Source: Desulfarculaceae bacterium JdFR-95 (GTDB lineage: Bacteria > Desulfobacterota > Desulfarculia > Desulfarculales > Desulfarculaceae). Taken from it: DNA of 7,536 bases. Below the pieces are notes generated by a model. The model did not search any database. It was not told the DNA's origin and saw nothing but the letters and a program-made list of their open reading frames with translations. The stretch covers positions 1 to 7,536 of the forward strand of contig MTPE01000214.1 of the NCBI GenBank assembly GCA_002011835.1, read 5' to 3'. A program made the position numbers and the translations under genes. This document shows, piece by piece, positions 1-6,898 of this stretch (position 1 is its first letter; each line of letters begins with the position of its first letter).

Positions 1-2
1 CG

Positions 3-1286
3 CCGGCCCCTGCCCCGGCGCCTTCTCCGGCGCCCTCCCCGCCCCTGCAGAGCGGGGCCGAGCCGGCCTTGGCCCAGCGGGTGGAGGAGGCGGTGGTGGC
101 CCTGGACCGCTGGCTGGAGAACAACGGCTGGGCCGGCTACGACCCCTACGACGTCAAGAGCTACATCCTGGGCCGCATCGTGACGGGGAAGATGAAGCCC
201 CAACAGGTGCAGCAGCTCCTGCAGCGCGACGCGGCCGACCCCGCGGGCCTGCGCCGCGAGCTGGGCATCCGGCCCGCGGTCAACGCCAAGGCCATGGCCC
301 TGCTGCTGGGCGCCTACCTGGTGCTGCAGGAGCTGCTGCCGGGGCGGGACTTCTCGCGCCAGATCCGCGAGACCGGCCAGTGGCTGCTGGACAACCCCAC
401 CCCGGGCATGAGCGGCCTGGCCTGGGGGTATCCCTTCGACTGGGAGTCGGTGGTGATGATCCCGGCCGGCTGCCCCACGGGGGTGATCTCCTACCACGCG
501 GGCGACGCCTTCTGGCTCCACTGGCAGGCCAGTGGCGAGGCGGCCTGGCTGGAGCGCTGCCGCAGCGTGGCCACCTTCATGGCCCGGGACCTGAACCAGG
601 ACCACCTGGACCCCGACACCCTGTGCTTCTCCTACACCCCCCTGGACTTCTACCACGTGCACAACGCCAGCCTGTGCGTGGCCGAGTTCCTGGTGCGGGT
701 GGGGCAGCAGGTGGAGGAGCCGGAGTGGGTGGAGCTGGGGCGCAAGGCGGTGCGCTTCGCCCTGCGCGACCTGAGCGCCCAGGGCTACCTCACCTACTGG
801 GCGCGGGGATTCGAGCCCACTACCCAGAACGTGGACCAGATCGACCACTACCACACCGCGGCCGAGCTGCGCAGCCTGCTGCGCCTGAGCCGCCTGCTGC
901 CCGACTGGGAGGAGCTGGTGCAGGCCACGCGCCGCTACCTGGACTTCTACCTGGAGCGCTTCTTCGAAGACGGCACCATCCCCAAGATCCACCCCCAGCG
1001 CACCTATCCCGTGGACATCCACGCCGCGGCCGAGGCGGCCTATGTCCTGGGCGAGGCCGCGGCCGACAGCGAACCGGCCGCGGCGGTGCTGAGGCGCTTC
1101 CTGCCCTGGTTCCTGGAGCAGTGCGCCAACCCCGACGGCAGCTTCCTCTACCAGCTCACGGTGGTGGAGGGGCGCACCCACAAGAACCGCTTCCCCTTCC
1201 TGCGCTGGGGACAGGCATGGACCATGCGCGGCCTGGCCAGCGCCCTGGCCGCCCTCTCCGGCCGGCGCCTGGCGCAGGCGGCCTGA
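3..1286 (+). CDS. Alpha/alpha-toroid (six-hairpin glycosidase-like) protein, 5' end outside the window
   Basis: The frame is open to the left edge. Its first 20 or so codons encode a Pro/Ala/Ser linker, so the gene probably begins upstream with another domain. A TTG at 69 is the first start-like codon but has no convincing ribosome site. Counting from 69, the 405 residues form mostly amphipathic helices with aromatic-rich turns: GYPFDW at 120-125, DFYHVHN at 193-199, a DQIDHYHTAAEL stretch near 256-267, DGTIPKIHP at 301-309, DIHAAAEA at 316-323 and RWGQAW near the end. This pattern resembles the alpha/alpha-toroid proteins found in exopolysaccharide clusters, including the recurrent GYPFDW signature. 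The fold assignment is inference from the pattern. The substrate is unknown, and whether it is a hydrolase, a lyase or a non-catalytic partner cannot be told. There is no membrane segment. The next gene starts 19 bp after its stop, suggesting one operon. Confidence 0.72.
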   Translation, partial: PAPAPAPSPAPSPPLQSGAEPALAQRVEEAVVALDRWLENNGWAGYDPYDVKSYILGRIVTGKMKPQQVQQLLQRDAADPAGLRRELGIRPAVNAKAMALLLGAYLVLQELLPGRDFSRQIRETGQWLLDNPTPGMSGLAWGYPFDWESVVMIPAGCPTGVISYHAGDAFWLHWQASGEAAWLERCRSVATFMARDLNQDHLDPDTLCFSYTPLDFYHVHNASLCVAEFLVRVGQQVEEPEWVELGRKAVRFALRDLSAQGYLTYWARGFEPTTQNVDQIDHYHTAAELRSLLRLSRLLPDWEELVQATRRYLDFYLERFFEDGTIPKIHPQRTYPVDIHAAAEAAYVLGEAAADSEPAAAVLRRFLPWFLEQCANPDGSFLYQLTVVEGRTHKNRFPFLRWGQAWTMRGLASALAALSGRRLAQAA

Positions 1287-1305
1287 AAGAGAGCAGCAGA
1301 GCACC

Positions 1306-4300
1306 ATGTGCGGTATCGCCGGAATCGCAGGCAAAGACGTAGGTCAGGACCCCCAGCTGGAGCCGGTGCTGGAGTGCATGCTGGAGCTGATGCGCCACCG
1401 CGGGCCCGACGACCGCGGCCAGCACCGCTGGGACCAGCTCTGGCTGGGACACCTGCGCCTGTCCATCCTGGACCTGAGTGAGCGTGGCCACCAGCCCATG
1501 TTCATCGAGGACGGCCGCTATGCCATCAGCTACAACGGCGAAGTGTACAACTACCTGGAGCTGCGCCGCGAGCTGGAGGCCCACGGCGTCCACTTCCACA
1601 GCGACACCGACACCGAGGTGATCCTGCAGGCCTACCGCCGCTGGGGCCTGGAGTGCTTCGAGCGCTTCAACGGCATGTGGGCCCTGGCCATCTGGGACCG
1701 CGAGAAGCGCCGCCTGGTGCTCTGCCGCGACCGGGTGGGCATCAAGCCTCTCTACTGGTGCCTGGACCACAGCCGCCTGGCCTTCGCCTCGGAGATCAAG
1801 GCCCTGGCCGCCTTCCGCCTGCTCACGGGCGGGGAGCTGAACCTGAACCCCGCCGCGGTGCAGACCTACCTCAACCAGGGGCTGGTGGACGGGCTGGAGG
1901 AGACCTTCTTCCAGGGGATCCTGCGCTTCAAGCCCGGCCACTTCATGCTGGTGGAGGACGGCCGCATCCGCGCCTACCAGCCCTACTGGGACCTGCCCGC
2001 CCGCGCCGCGGCCCGGCGGGAGGAGCTGGCCGGCCGGAAGGAGGCCGATCTGGCCGAGGAATTGACCGAGCTCATGGCCGACGCGGTGGCCATACACACC
2101 CGGGCCGACGTGCCCGTGGGGGTGTGCCTGTCCGGGGGGCTGGACTCCTCGGCCGTGGCCGGCTTGGCCAGCCGGGTGATCCCAGGCATCAAGACCTTCA
2201 CCTCCTGGTATCCCGACCAGGGCGAGGAGTACAACGAGCTGGCCCACGCCGAGCGAGTGTGCCGCGCCTTCGACCTGCCCAGCCACCGCACCGAGGTGGA
2301 GGGCCGGCGCCTGCTGGAGAAGCTGCCCGAGCTGCTGTGGTACCTGGACGAGCCCACCCTGGCCATGGGGGTCTATCCCCAGTGGCACGTGATGCAGGCC
2401 GCGGCCCAGAAGGTCACGGTGGTGATGGACGGCCAGGGCGGGGACGAGATCTTCGCCGGCTACGACTTCTACGCCGCCCACCTGCTCTACGGCCGGCTGC
2501 TGGACCAGGACTTCAAGGGCTACCAGCGGGCCCTGGCCGGCTTCTACCGCAACTACGGCCTGAAGCGGGTGGAGGCCCTGGGCCAGGAGGTGAAGCAGGC
2601 CTGGCTGGCCAACTTCCAGGCCAAGCTGCCCCAGCACTTCCCCGACCACCTGACCAACTACCTGTTCCACGAGCTGACCCACAGCCGCCTGCCCGCGCTG
2701 CTGCGCTACGAGGACCGGCTGTCCATGGCCTTCTCCATCGAGTCGCGGGTGCCCCTGCTGGACCACCGCCTGATCGAGACCGCCTTCGCCCTGCCCGACA
2801 CGGCCAAGGTGGGCCCGGGCTGGTCCAAGTATCTGATGCGCCGGGCCCTGGAGGGCGTGCTCCCCAGGGAGGTGACCTGGCGCAAGGACAAGAAGGGCTT
2901 CCCCACCCCCTTCGAGCCCTGGGTGCAGGGCGAGTTGGGCGGGCCGGTGCGCGAGCTGTTGAACGCGGGCACGGGCTGGCTGGCCGCCATCCTGGGCACC
3001 AAGCCCCTGGCCGAGTTCTTCGCCGCCTGGGACCAGGGCCGGCGCGACCCCTGGCAGTTGTGGCGCTTCCTCAGCCTGGAGCTGTGGCTGGGCTCCTACC
3101 TGGAGCGCCTGCACCGCGAGCTGGCCCGCCTGGCACCCCAGGCCCGCCTGTCCCAGCCCGCGGAGGTGATCACCCGCCCCCTCACCCCCCAGCCAGTGGA
3201 GGTGGTGGTCACCCTGGACTACGAGACCTTCGACACCAACGACCTGCTTCTGTCCTCCCGCTGGCGCATAGACTGGGACAAGGACCTGATCCAGCCCACC
3301 GAACGCCTGGCGCGGCTGCTGGAGGAACACGGCGCCAAGCTCACCGTGCTGTGGGACACGGCGGAGTACTTCTGGCTGCTGGACCACGGCTACGAGAAGG
3401 AGGCCGCGGCCATCCGCGAGCAGTTGGTGGATCTGGTGCGCCGGGGCCACGACGTGCAGCTCCACCTGCACCCGGCCTGGTGTTCGGTGCGGCGCCAGGG
3501 CGAGCACTGGCTGTGGGAGCGGCCGGGGCTGACTCTCCCGGCCATGGACCGTGAGCAGCTGGAGGCGCTGGTGGCGCGTTCGGTGCGCACCATGGAGGAG
3601 CTGTTCCGCCCCTTGCGCTCCGACTACCGGGTGCGGGGCTTCCGGGGCCGCTCCTACGAGGTGGAGCCCTTCCGCGCCGTGGGGCCGGTGCTGGCCGCCC
3701 ACGGCATCCGCGCCGACAGCTCCTACCACGGCCAGGGGCCCATCTACGTGCGCCTGCCCCAGCTACAGCAGGCCGTGCCCCCGGCCCAGGCCGACTTCCT
3801 GGAGTACCCCATCTTCGCCCACCAGGGCCAGCGCTGGGACTTCTCCGGCCCGCCCCAGTTCGTGGACCTGCCCTTGCGCGCCCTGGGGGACAAGCCCCCC
3901 CACGGACAGACCCTGGTGTTGATCGGCCACTGCAAACAGCCCATCCACTACCAGGAGCTGGGCCGGGTGCTGGGTGAGCTCAAGGCGCGCTACGGCGCGG
4001 CCCTCCGCTTCGTGACCTGGCAGGAGTCCATCGAGCGCCGCCTGGGCGAGCTCAAGGGGAGCTGGCTGCCCGCCGGCGGCTTCAGCCAGGACTACTTCGA
4101 GGCCCGCTGGCAGGAGGAGGAAGACCCCTTCGCCTCGGCCCGCATCGAAGACCCCTACTACCAGCGCCTGCTGGAGCTGGCCCCGCGGGGGGTGGAGTCG
4201 CTGCTGGACCTGGGCTGCGCCGAGGGCGACTTCACCGCCGCCCTGGCCCGCCACACCGGGGCCGAACGGGTGGTGGGGGTGGACATCTCGCCCAGCGCCG

Positions 4301-5097
4301 TGCGCCGCGCCCGCCAGCGCCACCCCGACTACGAGTTCGTCCAGGCCGACCTGATCCACCTGCGCCGGGACGAGCGCTTCGACCTCATCCTGGCCAGCCA
4401 GAACCTCTACTACTTCACCCCCGCGGAAAGAGCGCGGGTGCTGGCCAATCTGGAGGCCATGCTGGCACCGGAGGGCCGGGCCCTGCTGGCCTGGTGGACC
4501 GGGGCCCGCCGCGGCTACCAGGAGGAGAAGATCGAGGAGGAGATCGGCCGCTTCTTCCGCGTGGAGCGGGCCGAGACCTACCGCGCACCCGAGGACGGCG
4601 CGATCAAGGGCGAGCACCGCATCCTTCTGGTGCGGCGGCGCCTGAGTCCGGCCGAGGAGGCCCTGCGCGACCTCTACTGGCGGAGCATGCGGGTGTGCTG
4701 CCGCGGGCCGCGCGAGGAGGACTGGCGGGCCCGCTTCGCCTGGCTGGCCGCGCAGTGGAACGGCACCACCCCGGAGGGAGGCTGGGACCTGGTGCTGGCC
4801 CCCACGCCGGACGAGGCCCCCCTGGAGGAGCTGCGTCCCTGCGGCACCGCGGTGTTCTACGCCCAGGAGCCGAGCCCCCAGCAGGCCGAGGCCCTGGGCC
4901 TGATCCTGGTGCGGCAGGTGGAGGGATTGAGCTTCTGCGCCCGCCGCGAGGACGCCCCTGCCCGGGCCAAGGTCCCCCTGCCCGGGCCAAGGTCCCCCCT
5001 CTGCCCCGGCGGCAGAAGCCCGCCGCCCCCGCCTTCCCTCCCGCGGCCGCGGCAGAGCGCGCTCCGGTGCGCCGGGTACAGACTCTGGTGGTGGTGA
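1306..5097 (+). CDS. Multidomain asparagine synthetase-type amidotransferase / polysaccharide deacetylase-like / methyltransferase, C-terminus frameshifted
   Basis: This is a 1263-residue fusion. Residues 1-615 are a full AsnB-type enzyme. The class II glutaminase has nucleophile Cys2 after Met removal, RHRGPDD at 30-36, YNGEVYN at 76-82 and SDTDTE at 99-104. The ATP-pyrophosphatase half has SGGLDSS at 276-282, GQGGDE at 376-381, RLSMAFSIESRVPLLDH at 471-487 and KDKKGF at 527-532. In sugar clusters such enzymes often amidate uronic acids. Residues 632-930 look like a NodB/WalW-type polysaccharide deacetylase (LDYETF 637-642, HLH 720-722, RGFRGRSY 777-784). Residues 960-1113 are a Class I methyltransferase with LDLGCAEG at 967-974 and VGVDIS. 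Residues 1125-1215 resemble a half Rossmann domain. The ATG at 1306 is fixed by the MCGI start; the purine-rich AGAGAG upstream is a weak ribosome site. After about residue 1224 the frame is wrong because of a 20-bp duplication, and the tail ends in an artificial-looking LWWW. Confidence 0.85.
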   Translation: MCGIAGIAGKDVGQDPQLEPVLECMLELMRHRGPDDRGQHRWDQLWLGHLRLSILDLSERGHQPMFIEDGRYAISYNGEVYNYLELRRELEAHGVHFHSDTDTEVILQAYRRWGLECFERFNGMWALAIWDREKRRLVLCRDRVGIKPLYWCLDHSRLAFASEIKALAAFRLLTGGELNLNPAAVQTYLNQGLVDGLEETFFQGILRFKPGHFMLVEDGRIRAYQPYWDLPARAAARREELAGRKEADLAEELTELMADAVAIHTRADVPVGVCLSGGLDSSAVAGLASRVIPGIKTFTSWYPDQGEEYNELAHAERVCRAFDLPSHRTEVEGRRLLEKLPELLWYLDEPTLAMGVYPQWHVMQAAAQKVTVVMDGQGGDEIFAGYDFYAAHLLYGRLLDQDFKGYQRALAGFYRNYGLKRVEALGQEVKQAWLANFQAKLPQHFPDHLTNYLFHELTHSRLPALLRYEDRLSMAFSIESRVPLLDHRLIETAFALPDTAKVGPGWSKYLMRRALEGVLPREVTWRKDKKGFPTPFEPWVQGELGGPVRELLNAGTGWLAAILGTKPLAEFFAAWDQGRRDPWQLWRFLSLELWLGSYLERLHRELARLAPQARLSQPAEVITRPLTPQPVEVVVTLDYETFDTNDLLLSSRWRIDWDKDLIQPTERLARLLEEHGAKLTVLWDTAEYFWLLDHGYEKEAAAIREQLVDLVRRGHDVQLHLHPAWCSVRRQGEHWLWERPGLTLPAMDREQLEALVARSVRTMEELFRPLRSDYRVRGFRGRSYEVEPFRAVGPVLAAHGIRADSSYHGQGPIYVRLPQLQQAVPPAQADFLEYPIFAHQGQRWDFSGPPQFVDLPLRALGDKPPHGQTLVLIGHCKQPIHYQELGRVLGELKARYGAALRFVTWQESIERRLGELKGSWLPAGGFSQDYFEARWQEEEDPFASARIEDPYYQRLLELAPRGVESLLDLGCAEGDFTAALARHTGAERVVGVDISPSAVRRARQRHPDYEFVQADLIHLRRDERFDLILASQNLYYFTPAERARVLANLEAMLAPEGRALLAWWTGARRGYQEEKIEEEIGRFFRVERAETYRAPEDGAIKGEHRILLVRRRLSPAEEALRDLYWRSMRVCCRGPREEDWRARFAWLAAQWNGTTPEGGWDLVLAPTPDEAPLEELRPCGTAVFYAQEPSPQQAEALGLILVRQVEGLSFCARREDAPARAKVPLPGPRSPLCPGGRSPPPPPSLPRPRQSALRCAGYRLWWW
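4955..4998. repeat. 20-bp perfect tandem duplication that shifts the reading frame
   Basis: Bases 4955-4978 are identical to 4975-4998, giving about 2.2 copies of a 20-bp unit containing CCCGGGCCAAGG. The unit lies in the Pro/Ala linker codons of the multidomain gene. Twenty is not divisible by 3, so the extra copy moves the downstream reading by one frame. Taking out one copy gives a linker reading APARAKVPPLPRRQKP and then the frame that continues to 5639. The repeat matches nothing else in the window and looks like a local slippage or duplication product, not a mobile element. Confidence 0.9.
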
Positions 5098-5639
5098 CCC
5101 ACCCCGCTTGGCTGGAGCACCTGCCGGCCATCCGCGACCGCCTGGAGGCACCGGTCTTCACCGCGGTGCGCAAGAACCTCATGGCCGCGGTGCGCGAGAC
5201 TCCGGGCCTGGAGACCCTGGACCCCCGCGAGCTGGGGGCGGAGTTCCTCTACCTGGAGCCCATGGGCTACGTGACCAAGTACCACCTCTCGCGGGACTGC
5301 TGGCGCCACTACGACGACTTCCACCGCATCTTCCGGCCAGTGATGGAGCTGGAGGCAGTGAGCCGCTGGCGGGACTACGACCTGTTCCAGGCCGGGGACT
5401 ACAACCTAGCCTACAATCTGGGCCACCAGGTCTTCCACCTGATCGATCTCTACCTGCTGTTGATAGAGCAGACCCAGCCGCAGCGTCTGGTGGGGTTGGA
5501 CTTCGACGCCCAGGACCCCACCACCGAGTCCACGGTGCTTCGCACCTTGGGCACGGCGCGGAGGATGTCGGGGCAGTTGCTCTTCCTGCGCGACGCCAGG
5601 CGCAACGCCCAGCCACAGGCGGCGGCGGTCCCGGCCTGA
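5067..5639 (+). CDS. Detached C-terminal module of the multidomain protein, unrecognised family
   Basis: About 190 residues in the frame that follows the 20-bp duplication. The coordinates start at the first GTG after the linker; GTGs at 5088 and 5094 and an ATG at 5181 are alternatives. The GTG at 5094 overlaps the upstream stop as GTGA, so coupled re-initiation is possible, but no good ribosome site precedes any of them. More likely this is the last domain of a 1437-residue protein. The frame is already good protein from the linker onward (QKPAAPAFPPAAAAERAPV). The module opens with a beta-strand-like TLVVVTHPAW, then has charged helices, an aromatic cluster (MGYVTKYHLS, CWRHYDDFHRIFRP), a hydrophobic helix with IDLYLLLIEQ, VGLDFDAQDP, and an Ala/Pro tail ending at a TGA. 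It shows no signal peptide and no motif I know. Its place beside sugar-modifying domains hints at a role in glycan work, but I assign no function. Confidence 0.6.
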   Translation: MRRVQTLVVVTHPAWLEHLPAIRDRLEAPVFTAVRKNLMAAVRETPGLETLDPRELGAEFLYLEPMGYVTKYHLSRDCWRHYDDFHRIFRPVMELEAVSRWRDYDLFQAGDYNLAYNLGHQVFHLIDLYLLLIEQTQPQRLVGLDFDAQDPTTESTVLRTLGTARRMSGQLLFLRDARRNAQPQAAAVPA

Positions 5640-5704
5640 GAGAGCGACGGAGTTGCGGCGCACCCCCGGAGCCGGAGGCGGGGGGAGGAGCTCTCCTCTC
5701 AGGC
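5634..5704. terminator. Possible shared terminator between convergent genes
   Basis: The 59-bp gap between two facing genes holds nested inverted repeats. The outer arms GCCTGAGAG (5634-5642) and CTCTCAGGC (5696-5704) are exact reverse complements, and each contains the stop codon of one gene. Inside is a second hairpin, CCCCCG (5663-5668) with CGGGGG (5679-5684), closing a 10-base loop. The position suits a two-way terminator. There is no T-tract on either strand, so it is not a textbook intrinsic terminator. The outer loop is long (53 bases), and in such GC-rich DNA part of this could be chance. Confidence 0.35.
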
Positions 5705-6868
5705 TTCTGCGGGCAGGTCGTAGAAGCGCTTGAACAATATTCCCTGCAAAGGCCAGGTCTTGAGCACCTCGGCCATGCGCCGGGCCGCCCCGCCCTTGCC
5801 GTAGGGGGTCTCCACCCCGCGGCACATCTCCCGGAAGGCCGGGTCCAGGGCCTTCTCCAGGGCAGCGGCGATGGCCTCGGTGTCCTCGGGGCAGTCGAGG
5901 ATGGAGGCGCAGCGCAGTCGGCCCTCCTGGCGGGGACCCAAGTTCACCGTGGGCACGCCTGCGGCCGGGGCCTCCAGAATGCCGCTGGAGGAGTTGCCCA
6001 CCACGCACTCACAGTGCTTGAGGGCCGAGAGGTACAGCACCTGGCCCAGGTTGGCCGTGGCGTACACCCGTGCGGGGTGGGCGGCGGCGTACTGGTCGAT
6101 AAGCCGGTTGATGCGCTTGCCGTAGGTGTCGGCGTTGGCCTTGGTGATCACCAGCTTGAGGTGGGCGAAGCGCTCCAGGGCCTCGAGCAGACGGCCGAAG
6201 GGCTCGGCCGGGTCCTGGCGGGAGAGGGTCACGGGGTGGTAGGTGACCAGCAGGAAGCGGTCTTCGGAAGCGAAGCCCAGGCGGGCCAGTAGCTCCCGGC
6301 GCGAGAGCAGCGGCAGGCGCACCAGGTTGTCCACCCCCGGCGCGCCCACGTTGAACACCCGCGCCGGGTCCTCGCCCAACTGGATCACCCGGCGGCGGTA
6401 GGGCTCGGCCGCGGTGAAGTGCAGGTGGGCCATCTTGGTGATGGCGTGGCGGATGGCTTCGTCTATGGCGCCTTGGGTGGTCTCGCCCCCGTGGATGTGG
6501 GCTATGGGGATGCGCAGGCACATGGCCGCGCTGGCCGCGGCCAGGGCCTCGTAACGGTCGCCCAGCACCACCAGGATGTCCGGCGCCAGGCGGGACAAGG
6601 CCCCGGCCAGGCGCATCACCCCCAGGCCCAAGCTGGCGGCGATGCCGGTGGGGGTGTCGCTGGCCAGCACCATCTCCACCCGCTCGCTGACAGGGAAGCC
6701 GTCGGCCGTGATCTGGCGCCAAGTCTCCCCCAGCTCGGGCACCAGGTGCGCACCCGAGACCAGCACCTGCAGCTCCACCTCCGCCGCGGCCATGAGCTCC
6801 TTCATCAGCCAGTAGAGCAAGCCGTACTCGGCCCGGGTGCCGGTGAACACGCATATGCGGCGGCTCAT
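5699..6868 (-). CDS. neuC: UDP-N-acetylglucosamine 2-epimerase, hydrolysing (NeuC/LegG family)
   Basis: A 389-residue cytosolic enzyme, close to the roughly 370-390 usual for this family. Known members hydrolyse UDP-GlcNAc (NeuC) or a UDP-diacetylbacillosamine-type sugar (LegG type), with inversion at C2, to give free ManNAc-type sugars for sialic or legionaminic acid. Visible family marks are TGTRAEYGLL at 9-18, VLGDRYEAL at 101-109, HIHGGETTQGAIDEAIRH at 124-141, VTYHPVT at 208-214, GNSSSGILEAP at 291-301 and GPRQEGR at 311-317. Together they outline the GT-B-like two-domain fold, with the UDP site between the domains. The start is an ATG with a GAGG ribosome site 7 bases upstream. It follows a methyltransferase gene by 30 bp on the same strand and faces the amidotransferase operon. 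The partners neuB and neuA are not in the window, so sialic versus legionaminic specificity stays open; the gene symbol names the family. Confidence 0.9.
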   Translation of the reverse strand: MSRRICVFTGTRAEYGLLYWLMKELMAAAEVELQVLVSGAHLVPELGETWRQITADGFPVSERVEMVLASDTPTGIAASLGLGVMRLAGALSRLAPDILVVLGDRYEALAAASAAMCLRIPIAHIHGGETTQGAIDEAIRHAITKMAHLHFTAAEPYRRRVIQLGEDPARVFNVGAPGVDNLVRLPLLSRRELLARLGFASEDRFLLVTYHPVTLSRQDPAEPFGRLLEALERFAHLKLVITKANADTYGKRINRLIDQYAAAHPARVYATANLGQVLYLSALKHCECVVGNSSSGILEAPAAGVPTVNLGPRQEGRLRCASILDCPEDTEAIAAALEKALDPAFREMCRGVETPYGKGGAARRMAEVLKTWPLQGILFKRFYDLPAEA

Positions 6869-6875
6869 GGCGGCG

Positions 6876-6879
6876 CCTC
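6876..6879 (-). promoter_or_regulatory. Ribosome binding site for the epimerase gene
   Basis: On the minus strand GAGG lies 7 bases before the ATG at 6868, within ACGAGGCG. This is the clearest ribosome site in the window and supports the chosen start, which also begins directly with the conserved first beta strand (RRICVFTGTRAEYG). Confidence 0.6.
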
Positions 6880-6898
6880 GTCAGCCTGCGGTGAGGGC

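Noticed and set aside
1156..3729. An 857-codon open frame on the minus strand, antisense to the amidotransferase gene
   Set aside because: In DNA with nearly all third bases G or C, antisense frames stay open by chance. The translation is low-complexity Gly/Gln/His/Leu/Val without any domain motif, and the + strand has clear catalytic motifs across the same bases.
4994..4999. A run of six C as the cause of the frame break (homopolymer error)
   Set aside because: A one-base error is possible, but the exact 20-bp tandem copy in the same place already accounts for the shift, and its removal gives a clean linker. The C run cannot be fully excluded without reads.
3763..5151. A 462-codon minus-strand frame opposite the methyltransferase region
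   Set aside because: Same compositional shadow: Gly/Ala/Gln-rich, no motif, and it lies over well-supported + strand coding sequence.
5108..6292. A 394-codon + strand frame crossing the convergent gap into the epimerase gene
   Set aside because: It overlaps two recognised proteins in other frames or on the other strand, has Arg/Pro/Gly-rich shadow composition, and reads through the probable terminator.
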